Below are positions 1 to 13,024 of a DNA stretch of 64,000 bases, one piece after another. The translations under genes were made by a program, and so were the position numbers. Position 1 is the stretch's first letter. The number at the start of each line of letters is the position of its first letter. Source of the stretch: Sorex araneus (taxonomy: Eukaryota; Chordata; Mammalia; Eulipotyphla; Soricidae); NCBI RefSeq assembly GCF_027595985.1, contig NC_073311.1, positions 50,941,292 through 51,005,291 of the forward strand. The letters run 5' to 3'. Under the pieces are notes generated by a model. The model worked only from the letters and a program-made list of their open reading frames with translations. It made no database searches and was not told where the DNA came from.

Positions 1-496
1 AATATCCAGGAAGACTTTTCAAGGGACTTAATTTTTTTTCTCAGAAGATATCTTAGTCTTTAGTTTAAAAAGTGTTTTTAATACAGTAACAGATGGTGGG
101 AGCTGGAGAGATGTAGGAGAAATCCAGTCTACAATCCTAACACCTCTTGGAATGAAGTTACTTTATCCCATCACAAATCCCTGTGACCATATGATGCCAG
201 GATTTCTGATTTCTGTACCAGCTCCTCAGCCAGCATCAGCCGATAACCGTGTACTTTCTCAGGGCTGGTCTAGAACTGTCCTAGCCAAGAAGGTTACTTC
301 AGTCAAGTGAAAAGCAACTCCCTCCCAAGCCTATTAAATCTCTTAGCCGTGGCTCTAATAAGCTGACTTAACCTTCGTGATAGCATAAGGCAGTAGAAAG
401 TAAAAGGAATATAGAGAAGTAAAATCTTATAACCATTGTACAAAGCATCCCAACAAGCAATCAAAACACACGTGGAAGACCCACGTGGCACTCTAG

Positions 497-757
<261 letters not shown>

Positions 758-1297
758 TAAGGAAACGCTTTGGGTAAAGGACCCTTGTGCTGGGTAGATT
801 GTGGATCAGCCCTGTTTGCGTTGCTTTGGGCGGGGGTCTCAGGGCCAGGAGTCGTGATCTCAAAGCAAGAGACTGGGACATGCTTGTGTGTACAAAGTAA
901 GAGCGTTGTGAACGTTGTGTACAAAGGCACCGACGTTGTGACACCTGGTGGGAAACCAACGCTCTTGGGAATCACAGGTGTGATTCCTGCTAAATTCAAA
1001 AGAACCTTCCTGCTGCTAAGATCATTGAACTCAGAGCCAGTGTCACGGTGCAGGCCTTGATAATTTAAACTCATTCGAAGTAAATAAACTGTAGGTGTTT
1101 TTTAAGTTAACTTAATAAAAACCGAAGAATGATGAAGGCTGGTAAAGCAGTGATCGGAACATGAACTGAAAAATATGCCAGACCTCAGGGCTAGACTGGG
1201 GTCTCGAAGGGGCTCTGTTCTCAGCAATTGATCTCAGAGATTCTAGAAGGAAGTTAGAGGTGCCATGTCGAAGATCATTCTAGAAATGTCCCATAGA

Positions 1298-1472
1298 GGG
1301 GGCTGGAGCGATAGCACAGCGGGTAGGGCGTTTGCCTTGCACCCGGCCAACCCGGGTTCGAATCCCAGCATCCCATATGGTCCCCTGAGCACTGCCAAGG
1401 GTAATTCCTGAGTGCAGAGCCAGGAGTAACCCCTGTGCATCACCGGGTGTGACCCAAAAAGAAAAAAAAAAA
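1298..1472 (+). mobile_element. Shrew-type tRNA-derived SINE (family A), full length
   Basis: Starts GGGGCTGGAGCGATAGCACA and has a tRNA-like box B region (GGTTCGAATCCCAGC). The body reads CCATATGGTCCCCTGAGCAC and ends GTGTGACCCAAAAAG plus an A-run. It is flanked by a perfect 16 bp target-site duplication, AGAAATGTCCCATAGA, at 1282-1297 and 1473-1488. It is the reference copy for family A in this window. Confidence 0.93.
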
Positions 1473-1875
1473 AGAAATGTCCCATAGAAAGAATCGCTCA
1501 GTTCACAGTCTTTTAAACAAAAACAAAACAAATTTAAGATTGAATATCCCTTTTTTCAAAAATGTCTCAGCTTTTGTTTTTGAAAACCTACATTTTCTAC
1601 CATCTAATCTATTTTCCCTCCTCAGAGGAACCAGTTATGTGCATTTTCTTTGTTCTCCCAGCTGTCGCATGCTAAATCTTAGCCCTACTAGACCCTTGCT
1701 GATCATAAAACACTTTGTAGGGCTCTTCTTCCTGTCACCTTCCTCCTGGAAATGGGAGAACACCTTGGAGAACAACAGGTGGCATGACACCATGATTTTT
1801 TTCCCTTTCCTTTCTTTTTCTTTTCTTTTTTTCTGCAAAAAGAGACCAACATCATATGTTGTTCCCCTCTCCCAT

Positions 1876-2250
<375 letters not shown>

Positions 2251-2297
2251 TTCACTGCCAACTCTGGAGGAAAGATAAGTAAACCCGGAGCCCCTGA

Positions 2298-2771
<474 letters not shown>

Positions 2772-3419
2772 TACCGACTCCGGGTTTGAACCGGGGAGAG
2801 CGCTGAGATAGCCCAGTCACTGAAGGGTCACCGGCAGCTGGAAACCATTCCCCAAGCCCCAGTTTGCAGAAGATTTATTGGGACGATGAGAAACGTCATT
2901 CGGTGGAACAGAGGGGTTCTTGAGCGTTCTTTCCAGACATGTATTTTTAAATATTCTAGTCAGGAATTCACACTCTCTTATCAAAAGGCTAAAGTATATA
3001 ACTATCCTCCAGCAATGCTGGTCACTGCCTTAACCAGGAAAGTCTCAACAGTGTCTTGAATTTTTGCAGTTGTCTCATGCGGTAGCAAATGACTTTCTTT
3101 CCCTCGGCCAGCTAATAGATTGTCAGACCCTAGAGGAGAAAGAAGAGGATGGGTACAGCAGTGGATCTGGAGGCAAGTGAATCCCCACTTTTATAGTGAA
3201 AGACAAGGATAACTGTGCACCTTAGGAAATACCAGACTGGACCACCAAAACCCAGGGTGGAATCACAAGTACAGGCCGAGAGAACGCAGAGTATTGGAGG
3301 GCCAGACATCAAATCTTTCACTCTGGTTGTACTGTGTAGACAAACTGCGTAGAAAATCGCTGTATTTCTACTGTTTTTTATTCTTCTACCTGAAAATGTA
3401 CACACAAACACACATTCCA
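2772..3419. other. TMEM52B 3' flank
   Basis: Presumed 3' UTR and flank of TMEM52B. I see no AATAAA near the stop, no splice-framed coding and no clear repeat. Confidence 0.4.
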
Positions 3420-3605
3420 GAGGCTGGAGCAATAGCACACCTTTTAGGGTCCTTGCCTTGCACATGGCTGACCTGGGTTCGAGTCCCAGCATCCCATATA
3501 GTCCCCCGAACACCACAAAGAGTAATTCCTGAGCGCATGAGCCAGGAGTAACCCCTGAGCATTGCTGGGTGTGACCCAGAAAGAAAAGAAAAGAAAAAAA
3601 AAAAA
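3420..3605 (+). mobile_element. Family A SINE
   Basis: Head GGCTGGAGCAATAGCACA, box B GGTTCGAGTCCCAGC and an A-rich GAAAAGAAAAG tail. Flanked by the duplication ACACATTCCA at 3410-3419 and 3606-3615. A degenerate second copy of the same body (TGTGGCCCACAAAGCACC to GTGGGCCCCCCAAAAC) follows at about 3705-3800. Confidence 0.9.
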
Positions 3606-3839
3606 ACACATTCCAAACTTTCCTGCGTGGAAGCGTCCATATTCACCCATACATTGCTTTGCTTCTTTCCTTCTTTTTGCTTCACCACTTAAAAGTTTCC
3701 AGCCTTCCATGTGGCCCACAAAGCACCACCAGGAGCAATTCCTCAATACCGAGAAAGGAGTATTCCCTGACCACTGCCAGGTGGGCCCCCCAAAACAAAA
3801 TGTAGGAAATAATCTGTAGGAAATAATCTCAGGCTCTAG

Positions 3840-5460
3840 AGGGACCTTTACTGCCACCTAGTGGAGCCTTGATGAAAAAATCATTTTACCCTTGGAGCCC
3901 CTGTACTTGTTCTTCCCAGTTCTTGGAGCACTAACTAAAGCATGACTAGATGGAGTGCGTCCTATGGTGCCATCTTGTTTTGCAGAGCTAAACTGCCCAC
4001 ATGTCATTCTACCTCCAAAATTTTTCTTGAAAGCAGAGGAGGTGATTCAGGGGGTTGGAATGCTTGTTTTGATGAGGGTTTGATTGCCAGCAAAATGGGT
4101 GGCCCTTGTCAAATGTATTGTATTGGGGCATAATGAAGTGTATTGGGGGGAAAAGCTACTTGCCAGTGACCCTAGTCACTGAAATCTTTAAAGCACAGTG
4201 CTCTCATTTTGTACAGAAGGGGATAATGATAATAATAAACCTTCAAGGTTTATTTTGAGGATCAAGTAAGTTGAGTGCTTAAGACTTATAAAGTATTAAT
4301 CACATGTATTTGTTATTCTTACTACTGACATCTAATTTTTGCCTGTCATCTATGATCTTCGGAGAACTATGCTCTCATTTGTCCTTTTGACAGTCAGTTT
4401 TATTTTATCAATAAATATTTGTCGATTGAGGTAAACAGCAAAATTTATATGATTCATCTCAAGATTTAAGAACATTTAATATTCTTCAATTAACTCCAGT
4501 ATTCATAGAGATAATACAGACCCAGGGAGTGGCTGTTTAGCACAGTACCTCATGAAGTACTTCTTAATGTGTTCACTCAACCAAGAGAGAAAGCTTTCTG
4601 AGAATAACCTGCCGCTGATATGAATATCTGAGTCATTTATCAAGTTGCTGCTGGAAAAACTCAAGAAGCATAAATTATTAACAGCATATAAGGTGACTTT
4701 GGGTTGCCACAGCTAGATGAATCCATTCATCATTGGACATACCGCGAAATATACTAGAAAACATTTTGGTCATAAGAGATATTTGAAGACAGTCCATCAA
4801 TTAGGTTGAATTCTAAAGAGATATCTCTTTAGAAATACCTTCCCTTTGTATCCTATGCCCCATTCTTCAGAGGTTCCCATTTCTGTGACCTTACCTCCAT
4901 TGGACCAGTACTAGCATCAATGCAATTTCACTTTATGCTCTATCAGACCATGAGTCCTCTACCAGTCTATGACATCTGAGAGTAAACTCAGACTTTCTCA
5001 CCACTTTACTCAATTTGATAGAAGGAAAGGTGAACGGGTTTCTCTCTAAAGTTCAGATCAGGGGGCTTTGACCAACATGTTTAATATGTACTGGGGACCA
5101 CCATGGCTACATCAGGTGGTACTAGGGTGTAGGCCATGTGATTCAGGGAATCAAGTTCAGATTCTTGAGCATGCAAGGCGTGAGCCCTGACCCCAGAGCT
5201 ATACCCAAAACCCATGACCCTTTTTCATTTTCCTCACCTTTGTCAGTCAGACTTGACATATTGGTTCAATGATGCTGATTTCCCTCTGAAGCTTTCTGTT
5301 TAGAAGTGTTGCAGAAAATCTCAGCTCTACTGACTAACGTCAGAACAATCAATAGTGGACAATTTTTCATTGTTTCTAGATTTTCTTGAGTAATTTTTCA
5401 TTTTCTTTCAGTAATTTTTTTTCAAATTTTAGTGGCTTTTCAAAAAACCCACACTTCAAC
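3840..5460. other. Intergenic, mostly featureless
   Basis: I see no gene. A heavily decayed antisense family A-like SINE lies at about 5085-5215 (GGGGACCACCATGGC, GCATGCAAGGC). The rest looks unique or too old to classify. Confidence 0.5.
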
Positions 5461-5640
5461 CCATTGCTAATGGAATAGGGGTGGTGGGAGGGATACTGGG
5501 TTCATTGGTGGCGGAGAATGGGCACGGGTGGAAGGATGGGTATTCGAGCATTGTATGACTGAAACACAAGCACGAAAGTTTGTAAGTCTGTAACTGCACC
5601 TCACGGTGATTCACTAATTAAAAATTTAAAAAAATAAAAG
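5461..5640 (+). mobile_element. 5'-truncated L1 3' end (3' UTR type), older copy
   Basis: G-rich start (GGGGTGGTGGGAGGGATACTGG), then GGATGGGTATTCGAGCATTG, TATGACTGAAACACAAGCAC and GTGATTCACTAATT before an A-rich end. The same layout recurs at about 5801, 8045, 39676, 46740, 48425 and 51535, and antisense at 15712. Assignment to the L1 3' UTR is inference from the polypurine start, terminal AATAAA-like signal and A tail. Confidence 0.65.
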
Positions 5641-5800
5641 ATAAGTGCATTTAAAGTGAAAGTAAAGTGAAAAAATACATATTGTATGTTAAAAAAAAAA
5701 AAAAAACAACACACTCCAACCCATTACTAACTCATAAATTCTAGGCAAAGAGCTCTTTCTAGTTCAGAAAGAAATAAAGAAAGAAAAGTGCCTGGCATAG

Positions 5801-5975
5801 AGGCAGCGTGGGGGGTGGAGGGTGACAGGAGGGAAACTGGGGACACCGGTGCTGGGAAATGTACACTGGTGGAGGGATGGGTGTTGGAACACTGCATGAC
5901 TGAAACCTGATCATGAACAGCTTTGTAAGGGTCTATCTCACTTGATTCAATAAAAATATTTTTAAAAAAACTTTG
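5801..5975 (+). mobile_element. 5'-truncated L1 3' end
   Basis: Reads GGGTGGAGGGTGACAGGAGG, then GGTGCTGGGAAATGTACACT, GGTGGAGGGATGGGTGTTGG, ATGACTGAAACCTGATCATG and ATTCAATAAAAATATT, followed by A-rich sequence. This is a close relative of the copies at 46740 and 51535. Confidence 0.7.
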
Positions 5976-6837
5976 TACATGTTGAAAAAAATATGATAAA
6001 GTTCAGGGTTGCAAGATAGAAGGTATATAATGTTGCTGTACATTTGCAAAAATGTTTATTTTTAAAAGTTATACTAAATAATAATCCTACACATGCATTG
6101 AAAAATTTTATAAACTGTTTTATTTGCAATTTATTATTAACATGGACAGTTTCCTTTGAATATATTTTATAAATAAATTTTAAATATGAAAAATAAAATA
6201 AAGAAAAATACTCAATTATTAAAGACCAAATTGGACCTTTATAATTTGCAAAATTTGTGAAATAATCTACTGGTAACAACACACAGACCATTGATTATGC
6301 CTATCTGGGTCTGAGGGTTGGGCAGAATCTGTAAGTTTGGGAACTATCAGTGAAAGTTTATATTTTAATAGCTATAGCGTCCTTATCTTTAGCATTCTCT
6401 ATCTTTTTTCTCTTGCCTGTTCTTTAATTGTTCACTTTCTACCAGCTTCTTCCTTTTAGAATATATGAAACTATGAATAATTTTGTAAAATGCAGGGGAA
6501 GCCCAAGGCTGAAAAAGAAAATTCTCACATTTTTAAACCTGTACTAAAAAAATTTGAACAATGAACTTGAAGACCACAAGGAGCTACTTGGCATTCTGTT
6601 ATCTGCAGAGTTAATTAATTGACGGACTTAGAAAACTGCTCTCTAAGATGAGTTTAAAGTTTTAGCTAAGGTTCAAAGAAGGCAGGCTTATATTTCAATT
6701 TCACTAAAAACCTAAAAATAAAAGTAAATAAAAGAAATCAGGTGATGAAATAGACAAAGAGAGAAATAACTACCTTTAAATTCAGCTGGAAATTAAACAA
6801 TGAGTAATGCTATATTATAGAATTAAGACTTTTATAA
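5976..6837. other. AT-rich intergenic stretch
   Basis: AT-rich sequence with no gene, RNA or recognisable repeat. Confidence 0.5.
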
Positions 6838-6935
6838 TGTTAGGGTCTGCGATTAGAACTCAAGGAACCCTTGAGGAGTTCAAGGATTTTATTAGAGATT
6901 TGCTACAGACAGACAGAGGGAGGGAGGGCGGTATG

Positions 6936-6999
<64 letters not shown>

Positions 7000-7433
7000 G
7001 AGAGAGGGAGGAGGGAGAGAGGGAGGGAGGGAGAGAGAGAGTTGTTACAGTCTGACCTACCAGGGCCGCAACTCATAGAGAAACAGTCGGGGAAGGACCC
7101 TCACCAACTATGGGGAAGGCTTTAAGTACCCTAAAACCACATTCTTCTTTCTCCCTAACTCATCTGTAAGCTGATTGGTTAGTGCCATCTCTGGCTGCCC
7201 CTTTGTTCTATCCTTTCCATGCCTGGCTGACCATTAGATTCCTTCTTCTTACTGACTGGCTGCCACTATCTGCAAGCATTGCAAATTTTGTTCGCTCTAT
7301 TCCCTTTCCCAAGATGTGGTCTCAGGTTCATGTTCAATTCAGCTGTCAGTTTCAGAATAGCAAAATGTCTACTGACGACTGAAATGGCTGCACTTTGGTT
7401 CAGGCTGGAAATGGCTGTACTTTGGTTCTAACA
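6838..7433 (-). mobile_element. Solo LTR of an endogenous retrovirus (minus orientation)
   Basis: The 596 bp unit begins TGTTAG and ends CTAACA, a perfect 6 bp terminal inverted repeat with TG...CA ends. Read on the minus strand it has AATAAA (6888-6893) about 55 bp from its 3' end, as expected for R/U5. A (GA)n tract at about 6938-7040 lies inside it. The flanks ATAA (6834-6837) and ATAC (7434-7437) could be a mutated 4 bp duplication. No internal retroviral sequence adjoins it. Confidence 0.72.
6938..7040. repeat. (GA)n microsatellite inside the LTR
   Basis: Uninterrupted GA dinucleotides from about 6938 to 6991, grading into GGAGA and GGGA units. Confidence 0.95.
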
Positions 7434-8044
7434 ATACCATTGTTGTCTAAATCTTTACTGGAGTTGTTAGCAATAGAGACACTCTACCACTTCTTTCTCC
7501 GCATAAATGTTACAAATATGTACTAGCCTACAATAATTTTGGCGGTGAAGCTTCTCTATCCATCTTCATAGATGAATTTGGGCTTCCCATGTCTTAGAGC
7601 TGAGCAAAATACCCATTTTCCATCACCTTTTTCACTTGCCCAAACTGAAAATCCTTTGAACCCCCTAGACCGTGTCTAGTATATGTAAGTGTCTTAAGGG
7701 AGGTGTCTTATCTACACAGTATGAAAGAGATGATTGACAGCACAGTGCTCCTATGAGACAGACTAGGGCATGCGGGAGTTTATCTAAGGACATAAGCTTT
7801 ATTTTCTGGGAGAAGCTGGGTCTAAAAGAAGATTGAAAGGTGATGATTTCACCCCGGATTCAGGTTCAGAACAGGGTACCCTGCAGTCACCTACTTCCAG
7901 TTCAGGTCTAGACCAAGAACTCCAGCAGATAATTTCATTCAGTTGTTCCTGAGAGAGGGAGCTAAATGACCCTTATTCCAAGGTCTGATGTGGATGTAAA
8001 GATATACCGCAAGGTGGCAACAAAAGGTCAAAGGCAATACAACA
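7434..8044. other. Intergenic, nothing recognised
   Basis: Mixed-composition single-copy-looking DNA. No open frame with coding character and no repeat I can name. Confidence 0.45.
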
Positions 8045-8220
8045 GAAGAACTGACGCACACAACGGAGTTTGGGGGTAGCAGGGTGAAAGGAGGGGCATT
8101 GGGGTCCCCTGGGGAGGAAGGTGAGTACACTGGCAATGGTGTGGGGTTGGAATTATGTATATGAGAAGCCATCATTCACAGTGTTGTACACCAGAGAACT
8201 TAGTCATTTGAAAAATAAAA
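8045..8220 (+). mobile_element. Old L1 3' end followed directly by a SINE
   Basis: GTTTGGGGGTAGCAGGGTGA, then GTGAGTACACTGGCAATGG and TTGAAAAATAAAAAAGG fit the diverged L1 3' end pattern. An old family A SINE starts at 8222. Confidence 0.5.
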
Positions 8221-8221
8221 A

Positions 8222-8398
8222 AGGACGAGAGCAATAGTACAGTAAGTACTCTTGCTTGCTAAACTGGGTTCAATCCCCTGGTACTGTATATGTTCCCCCG
8301 AGTCTGCCAGCTGTAATCCCTGCATGCAGAGCCAGCAATAAACCCTGAGCACAGTGGGGTGTGGTCCAAAGCCCAAATGAATAAATAAATTAAATAAT
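8222..8398 (+). mobile_element. Family A SINE, old diverged copy
   Basis: GGACGAGAGCAATAGTACAG head, GGTTCAATCCCCTGG box B, GCAGAGCCAGCAATAAACCC body and an ATAAATAAATTAAATAATT tail. It inserted into or against the L1 tail. Confidence 0.8.
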
Positions 8399-9122
8399 TA
8401 AAAGAAAGAGTTTACTTGCACATACATGGGTGGAGATAAGACAAAAAAATAAAAATAAAGTGTATGTAACAAATTTAAGAGGTAAGATAGAAATTGTAAA
8501 GGCTTGCAACGGTGAAATTTTCTGGGGATTCAGCAACTGGCTGGAGGCACGGAAGAAGCCAGGAGAAGTCTGCCCTTGAGCCCGGCCGGCGGAGAAAACA
8601 GCTTGTGATTTATGGACCAAGATGCCTTGAGAACTCGATAAAGGAAAATAGCTTCAGTGCTGTCTTTGAGTGATATTCCCAGGGTCCTTGTTTCGACACC
8701 TCCACCTTGCTTGACCCACAATTGCTTGAGTTCATCATAAGTTTGAGTTTGGAAAAAGTATCCTGAAAAGTGGTAATATTTGAGTGGAAGTCTGCCAGGG
8801 TTTTCAAGATCAAATAAACACTCTTGGAGCATCTTCTGTCAGTGGGCGTAGGCAGAAGGGTGAGGAGGTGAGTTATGGAGAGCGTTAAGAAGATGAGAGA
8901 TTTTATAGGAGTAAATCTACAAAGAAAGGGGCCAGTCCTAGCCCAGGGCTCAGGGGACTCGGCTCTGTGTTCTAGCGGTGTACAAGGAACCATTTACAGT
9001 CCTGGGGATCAAGCCAGGATCTTCTACATCAGGCAAGTGTCTGAGACCTTTTTCATAGCGGGCATGACATTAGCACTTCAGCAGTTACTTCCTTATCCTG
9101 CCTCCTGTAAAGGCCACGATTG
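8399..9122. other. Intergenic with two chance-looking minus-strand open frames
   Basis: Two overlapping minus-strand frames of about 100 and 127 codons (8530-8832 and 8610-8993) are open. They have no recognisable domain, and neither dominates in codon character. I do not call a gene. Confidence 0.35.
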
Positions 9123-9281
9123 AGGGGCTGGAGCTATAGCACAGCGGGTAGGGCATTTGCCTTGAGTGCCCGCTACCCAGGTTCAATTCCCAGCATCCCA
9201 TATGGTCCCCCAAGCACCAAAGGAGTAACCCCTGTTCATTGCCGAGTGTGACCCAAAAAACAAACAAACAAACAGACAAAA
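9123..9281 (+). mobile_element. Family A SINE
   Basis: GGGGCTGGAGCTATAGCACAG head, body with a small internal deletion after CCCCCAAGCACC, GTGTGACCCAAAAAAC end and a (CAAA)n tail. Confidence 0.9.
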
Positions 9282-9354
9282 GCTACTATGGAGTCCTTAG
9301 AGGGAAAAGAGATGAGGTAATACATCACGAACAAAATCACAAAATCCCCGTTAA

Positions 9355-9860
9355 TCATTGATTTCTCGAGCGGGCTCAGTAACCTCTCCATTCGTCCTTT
9401 CCCTGGGATCTTAAAAGTCTCTCTCGGCTCAGCCCTCTCAACAAAGTCACACTGGAGGCTCTTTCAGGGTCAGGGGAATGAGATCCAGCTTGTTACTGGA
9501 TTTAGCATATGAATATACCATGGGAAGCTTGCAAGGCTGTCCCAGGTGGGCAGGAAACTCTCAGGAGCTTGCCAGTTTCTCCCAGAAGGAGAAGTAGGCT
9601 ACAAGATACAAGCTTCTGGGAGCTTGCTTTTAAGTCTCTGGGTACTGACCGTTGATGGAATTACACACACCTGGGCTCCTCTGCCAGTACCTTCATGCGT
9701 GAGGCCCATCTGAACGTGTGGAGAAGCCCTTGAGCATGGCTGTAGCTAGGTTCCGGTGGTCTTCGGCCGCCAGGAGCTCTGCACGGGGTGGGGAGGGAAG
9801 CTGGAGTCCATCCCCCCTGAGGGGCCCCGGGGGAAGATAGCCAGGCATGGGGGCAAGAGG
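9355..9860 (-). mobile_element. Long RTE-tailed retroposon (family C), antisense
   Basis: Starts ATTGATTTCTCGAGCGGGCT, the complement of the RTE 3' terminus. It continues with the complement of the same extra segment found at 18932-19151 and 48946-49240 (TCTCCATTCGTCC, GGCTCTTTCAGGGTCAGGGG). About 300 bp more of GC-richer sequence up to GCATGGGGGCAAGAGG may be its 5' part, but that boundary is a guess. Confidence 0.6.
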
Positions 9861-10610
9861 TAATACATAAGATGCTTGAATGTCCCTGGAGGCTTTAGAA
9901 AAGAAGTGAGATGCAGAAGGTAGAAAGACTGTTTTGATGATCGAAATACCCTAGAGATAATACATCTTCAATTTCTTTCATCAAAGCTTGTCTAAGTTCA
10001 GATACGCTTTGATAAAATAAGGCAGACCAAGTACATCGTGGGTTTCCTGGCATTCATCCTTTAATCGTTTATCTTGTCCTTGGGTTATTGCTCTCGTTGT
10101 TTGATTGATGCTCCAGATCTTTCTGGAGTTCCAGTTTGTATATCAAACTTGCCTAGACAGGAACTCTTGTGATCATGTCTGTTGTACTTCCCTCTCAGAG
10201 AAGTGCTCAGGCACTCAAACATGCTCTCTTGTGACAGTGATGTGATCTGAGCTAGTCTCTTCATTGCCATGTAAAGATTCAGAGGCAAAAATTGAAAATT
10301 AAGCAGCCTAGCTCAGCCATTCGGTGAAAATAAGAAGTAGGAGAGCATCTGCAGATTATTGACAAAGTCCCTCCAAACCCCCATTCCCACTGTAACTTCT
10401 GTTCAAAGATCTGTGTCCACCACTCACAGGCAAATGGACTTTAAAGTCAATTAAAAGTTCTCCACAGTGGCCTGACATTGTGCCACCCCCACCCCCCCAC
10501 CCCCGATCTGGAGCTTAGAATTTTTTTGGGCCTGGATGAAGCATCGCCCGTAAAGCAGCCCCGTGTCCAAAGCATGGGTCATGATTCTAACTTTCAAACT
10601 TTCAACATTT
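9861..10610. other. Intergenic, nothing recognised
   Basis: No gene or nameable repeat. A short C-rich run occurs near 10484-10503. Confidence 0.45.
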
Positions 10611-10617
10611 TATTTAT

Positions 10618-10806
10618 TTTTATTTTTTATTTTTTGCTTTTTGGGTAACCCCTGCAATGCACAGGGGTTACTCCTGGCTCTGCACTCAGGAATCACTCCT
10701 GGCGGTGCTCAGGGGACCAACCATATGGGATGCTGGGAATCAAACCCAAATCGGCCGGCCGTGTGCAAGGCAAACGCCCTACCCGCTGTGCTATCACTCC
10801 AGCCCC
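10618..10806 (-). mobile_element. Family A SINE, antisense
   Basis: T-rich tail, GCTTTTTGGGTAACCCCTGC, then GATGCTGGGAATCAAACCC and the complementary tRNA head ending ACTCCAGCCCC. The flanks (CTTTCAACATTTT and CTTTCAGCTTTTT) look like an imperfect target duplication. Confidence 0.9.
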
Positions 10807-11451
10807 AGCTTTCAGCTTTTTATTATAGTATAGCCGGATCATTTCTCAGTAGTAAAATCCTCCCTCCTCCCCCAAATACTATAAATCCCAAATGTGGAAA
10901 AGCCAAAGTAGATAAATGCGAATCCAATGAAAGGGGATAGAAATTCACCAACAAACAACTGATCTGCCAGCACAGCCTTTCAAACGCCTGCTGGGTGCCA
11001 CTCCGTTCTCCAGATGGTGAGTCCCCTATGATCTCTGAAGGTGGAATTGTCCAGAAGTGCCCTGCAGAGAGGCGGCTGAGAGAGCTGGTTGGTATTCTAG
11101 CTGCCTCTCTTTTTGCAAAACAACCTTTTACTTCCTTTTACTTCCTTGAATCAAATGTGTACCTTCACGGAAACAAACAGCTCTCTAGGACTTGTTAAAG
11201 AACATCATCTCTCTTTACCTGCCAGTATTACACACAAAATGCAAATTTTGTGCTTTTGAAAAAAATCACTGCCCTCTTTAGCTTTGCTGCCAGGACACAT
11301 CTAAACATTTCTTATGACCCTCTTATTGTTACGATGCTGAGGTTCTTTGTATGGCTAGAAGGTGCTACCTTTAGTGCCAATCCAAACTATTACTTATGGG
11401 TGAGGTTGCTGCTACATTCAAGTTCTTTGATTTGTAAGAAATTGAAATTTA

Positions 11452-11633
11452 GGGACTGGAGTGATAGCACAGTGGGTAGGGCGTTTGCCTTGCACGCGCC
11501 GAACCGGGTTTGATTCCCAGCATCCCAAATGGTCCCCCGAGCACCGCCAGGGGTGTTTCATGAGTGCATGAGCTGGGAGTAATCCCTGTGCATCGCCAGG
11601 TGTGACCCAAAAAGCAAAAAAAAAAAAAAAAAA
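11452..11633 (+). mobile_element. Family A SINE
   Basis: GGGACTGGAGTGATAGCACA head, GGTTTGATTCCCAGCATCCC, GTGTGACCCAAAAAGC and an A-run. Flanked by AAGAAATTGAAATTT (11436-11450) and AAGAAATTTAAATTT (11632-11646), a 15 bp duplication with one mismatch. Confidence 0.92.
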
Positions 11634-11724
11634 GAAATTTAAATTTATAGGGATGGGGGGAGGGTTGTGATCTCATAGCTATATAGGGCAAGGGCAGTAA
11701 CCTGAGGGTTGAAAGGAGTTTGGG

Positions 11725-11911
11725 GGCTAGAAGGATAGTACTGGGGGCAGGATGCTTGCCATGCATGAGGCCAACCCGGGTTAGATCCCTTTGTGCCTGA
11801 GATGTTTTCCCAAGCCCCCACCATGAGTGATATCTAAGCTTAGAGCCGGGAGGAAGCCCTGAGCACTGTCTGCCCTGAGCACTGTTTGGTGTGGTCCCAA
11901 AACAAAAACAA
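11725..11911 (+). mobile_element. Family A SINE, old subfamily
   Basis: GGGGCTAGAAGGATAGTACTG head, GGTTAGATCCC box B, body GAGTGATATCTAAGCTTAGAG and a C/A-rich tail. It has a partial internal repeat of CCTGAGCACTGT. Confidence 0.8.
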
Positions 11912-13020
11912 ACAGGAGTCTGAGTGTAAGTGCTGTATTACAACGCCAGCTCCTTGAGATGGTCCCTATTTCCAGTGCTGGATTCTCTTTCTCAAATCTA
12001 TTGTCCGTTTCCTTTTAGGTCTCCAATATTAATGTTTGTGATTTTTTTTTTCCTGTTAATGTTTTCTTTCTTTCTTTTTTTTTTTTTTTTTGGTTTTGTT
12101 TTGTCTCTCGCAGGTGTGTTTGTCTTGGAAGGCTGTCAGAATCTGACACCAATGCTGACGTGTGGGGCTTTTCCCTGTACCAAGCAATTCTCTGCCACCA
12201 GCTGAGTGTCATATGATCCAACCCTACCTTTATCTACTTGAGAAAAAGAACTAAGTCTTTAATTTTTTTTTTATTTTAGAAAAAGAGACATGGAGCTAGA
12301 TATTGGGGGTAGGGTGGAACCTCTAGATCTTCACCCCATGCCTCATTCTTTTGGTTCCCCCTCTATATAGTCACTCACCAGGACACTCTCCAAACGTCTC
12401 CTGGAGAGAATTGTTTAGGCCTTTAATTACACAAACAAGGAGGATTACATCACTGGCCAGTGGTGATTGAACTCACTCCCCAGCTCCTCTCCTCTCCCAG
12501 GAGGTTAAGATAGAGACAGAAAGATCCAAACCTCTAATCCGAGATTTGGCTCTTCTGACGATATGACATGGGCGTTCTCAAAACCACCTCATTACTACCA
12601 CAAAAGAAGCATTAAGTGGCCTTCTCAGTTAGGAAACTCTCAATGTCCTAGGAATCCTATGCCAGGAATGGAATGGAGGACCAAATAGTTACACTTAGTC
12701 CCTTCTCATCCACTGTTTCGGTTTCCATGGTTATACTACTCGTGGTCAACCAACAGTCCCCACATATCACATATAAAAGATATTTTGAGAGAGACACCTT
12801 CACATAACACTTATTCTACACTACAGTGCTAAAATTTTTCCTATTTACTATTATTGCTATTAATCTCTTTTTATTCTAGTTTTTAAATTTAATTTATCAT
12901 AGGTGAGTATGTGCAGGGAAAAAATAGTCTGCATTGAATTCAATAATCTGCAGTTTCATGGGGTGGGGGTGGGGGGGTCTGGAAACATATTCCATGAGCC
13001 TACTATATTTGTCACAATAG
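11912..13020. other. Intergenic; possible trace of an ancient DNA transposon
   Basis: No gene. A T-rich run lies at about 12037-12093. At 12716-12775 the text GTTTCGGTTTCCATGG, then CTCGTGGTCAACCAACAGTC, is reminiscent of Tigger-type termini, but this is weak. Confidence 0.35.
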
Positions 13021-13024
13021 AGCA

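Noticed and set aside
3130-3857. Recurrent short proteins such as those with LFGSHPAMHRGYSWLCTQ or GHTWRCTGVTPGSALRN
   Set aside because: They are chance translations of the family A SINE in its antisense frames and recur at every copy.
8530-8993. Two overlapping minus-strand frames of about 100 and 127 codons
   Set aside because: No domain, no homology that I recognise, no splice support and no clear winner between frames. Kept as plain intergenic.
12716-12790. Tigger-like DNA transposon terminus
   Set aside because: Only a short similarity from memory, with no terminal inverted repeat or TA duplication found.
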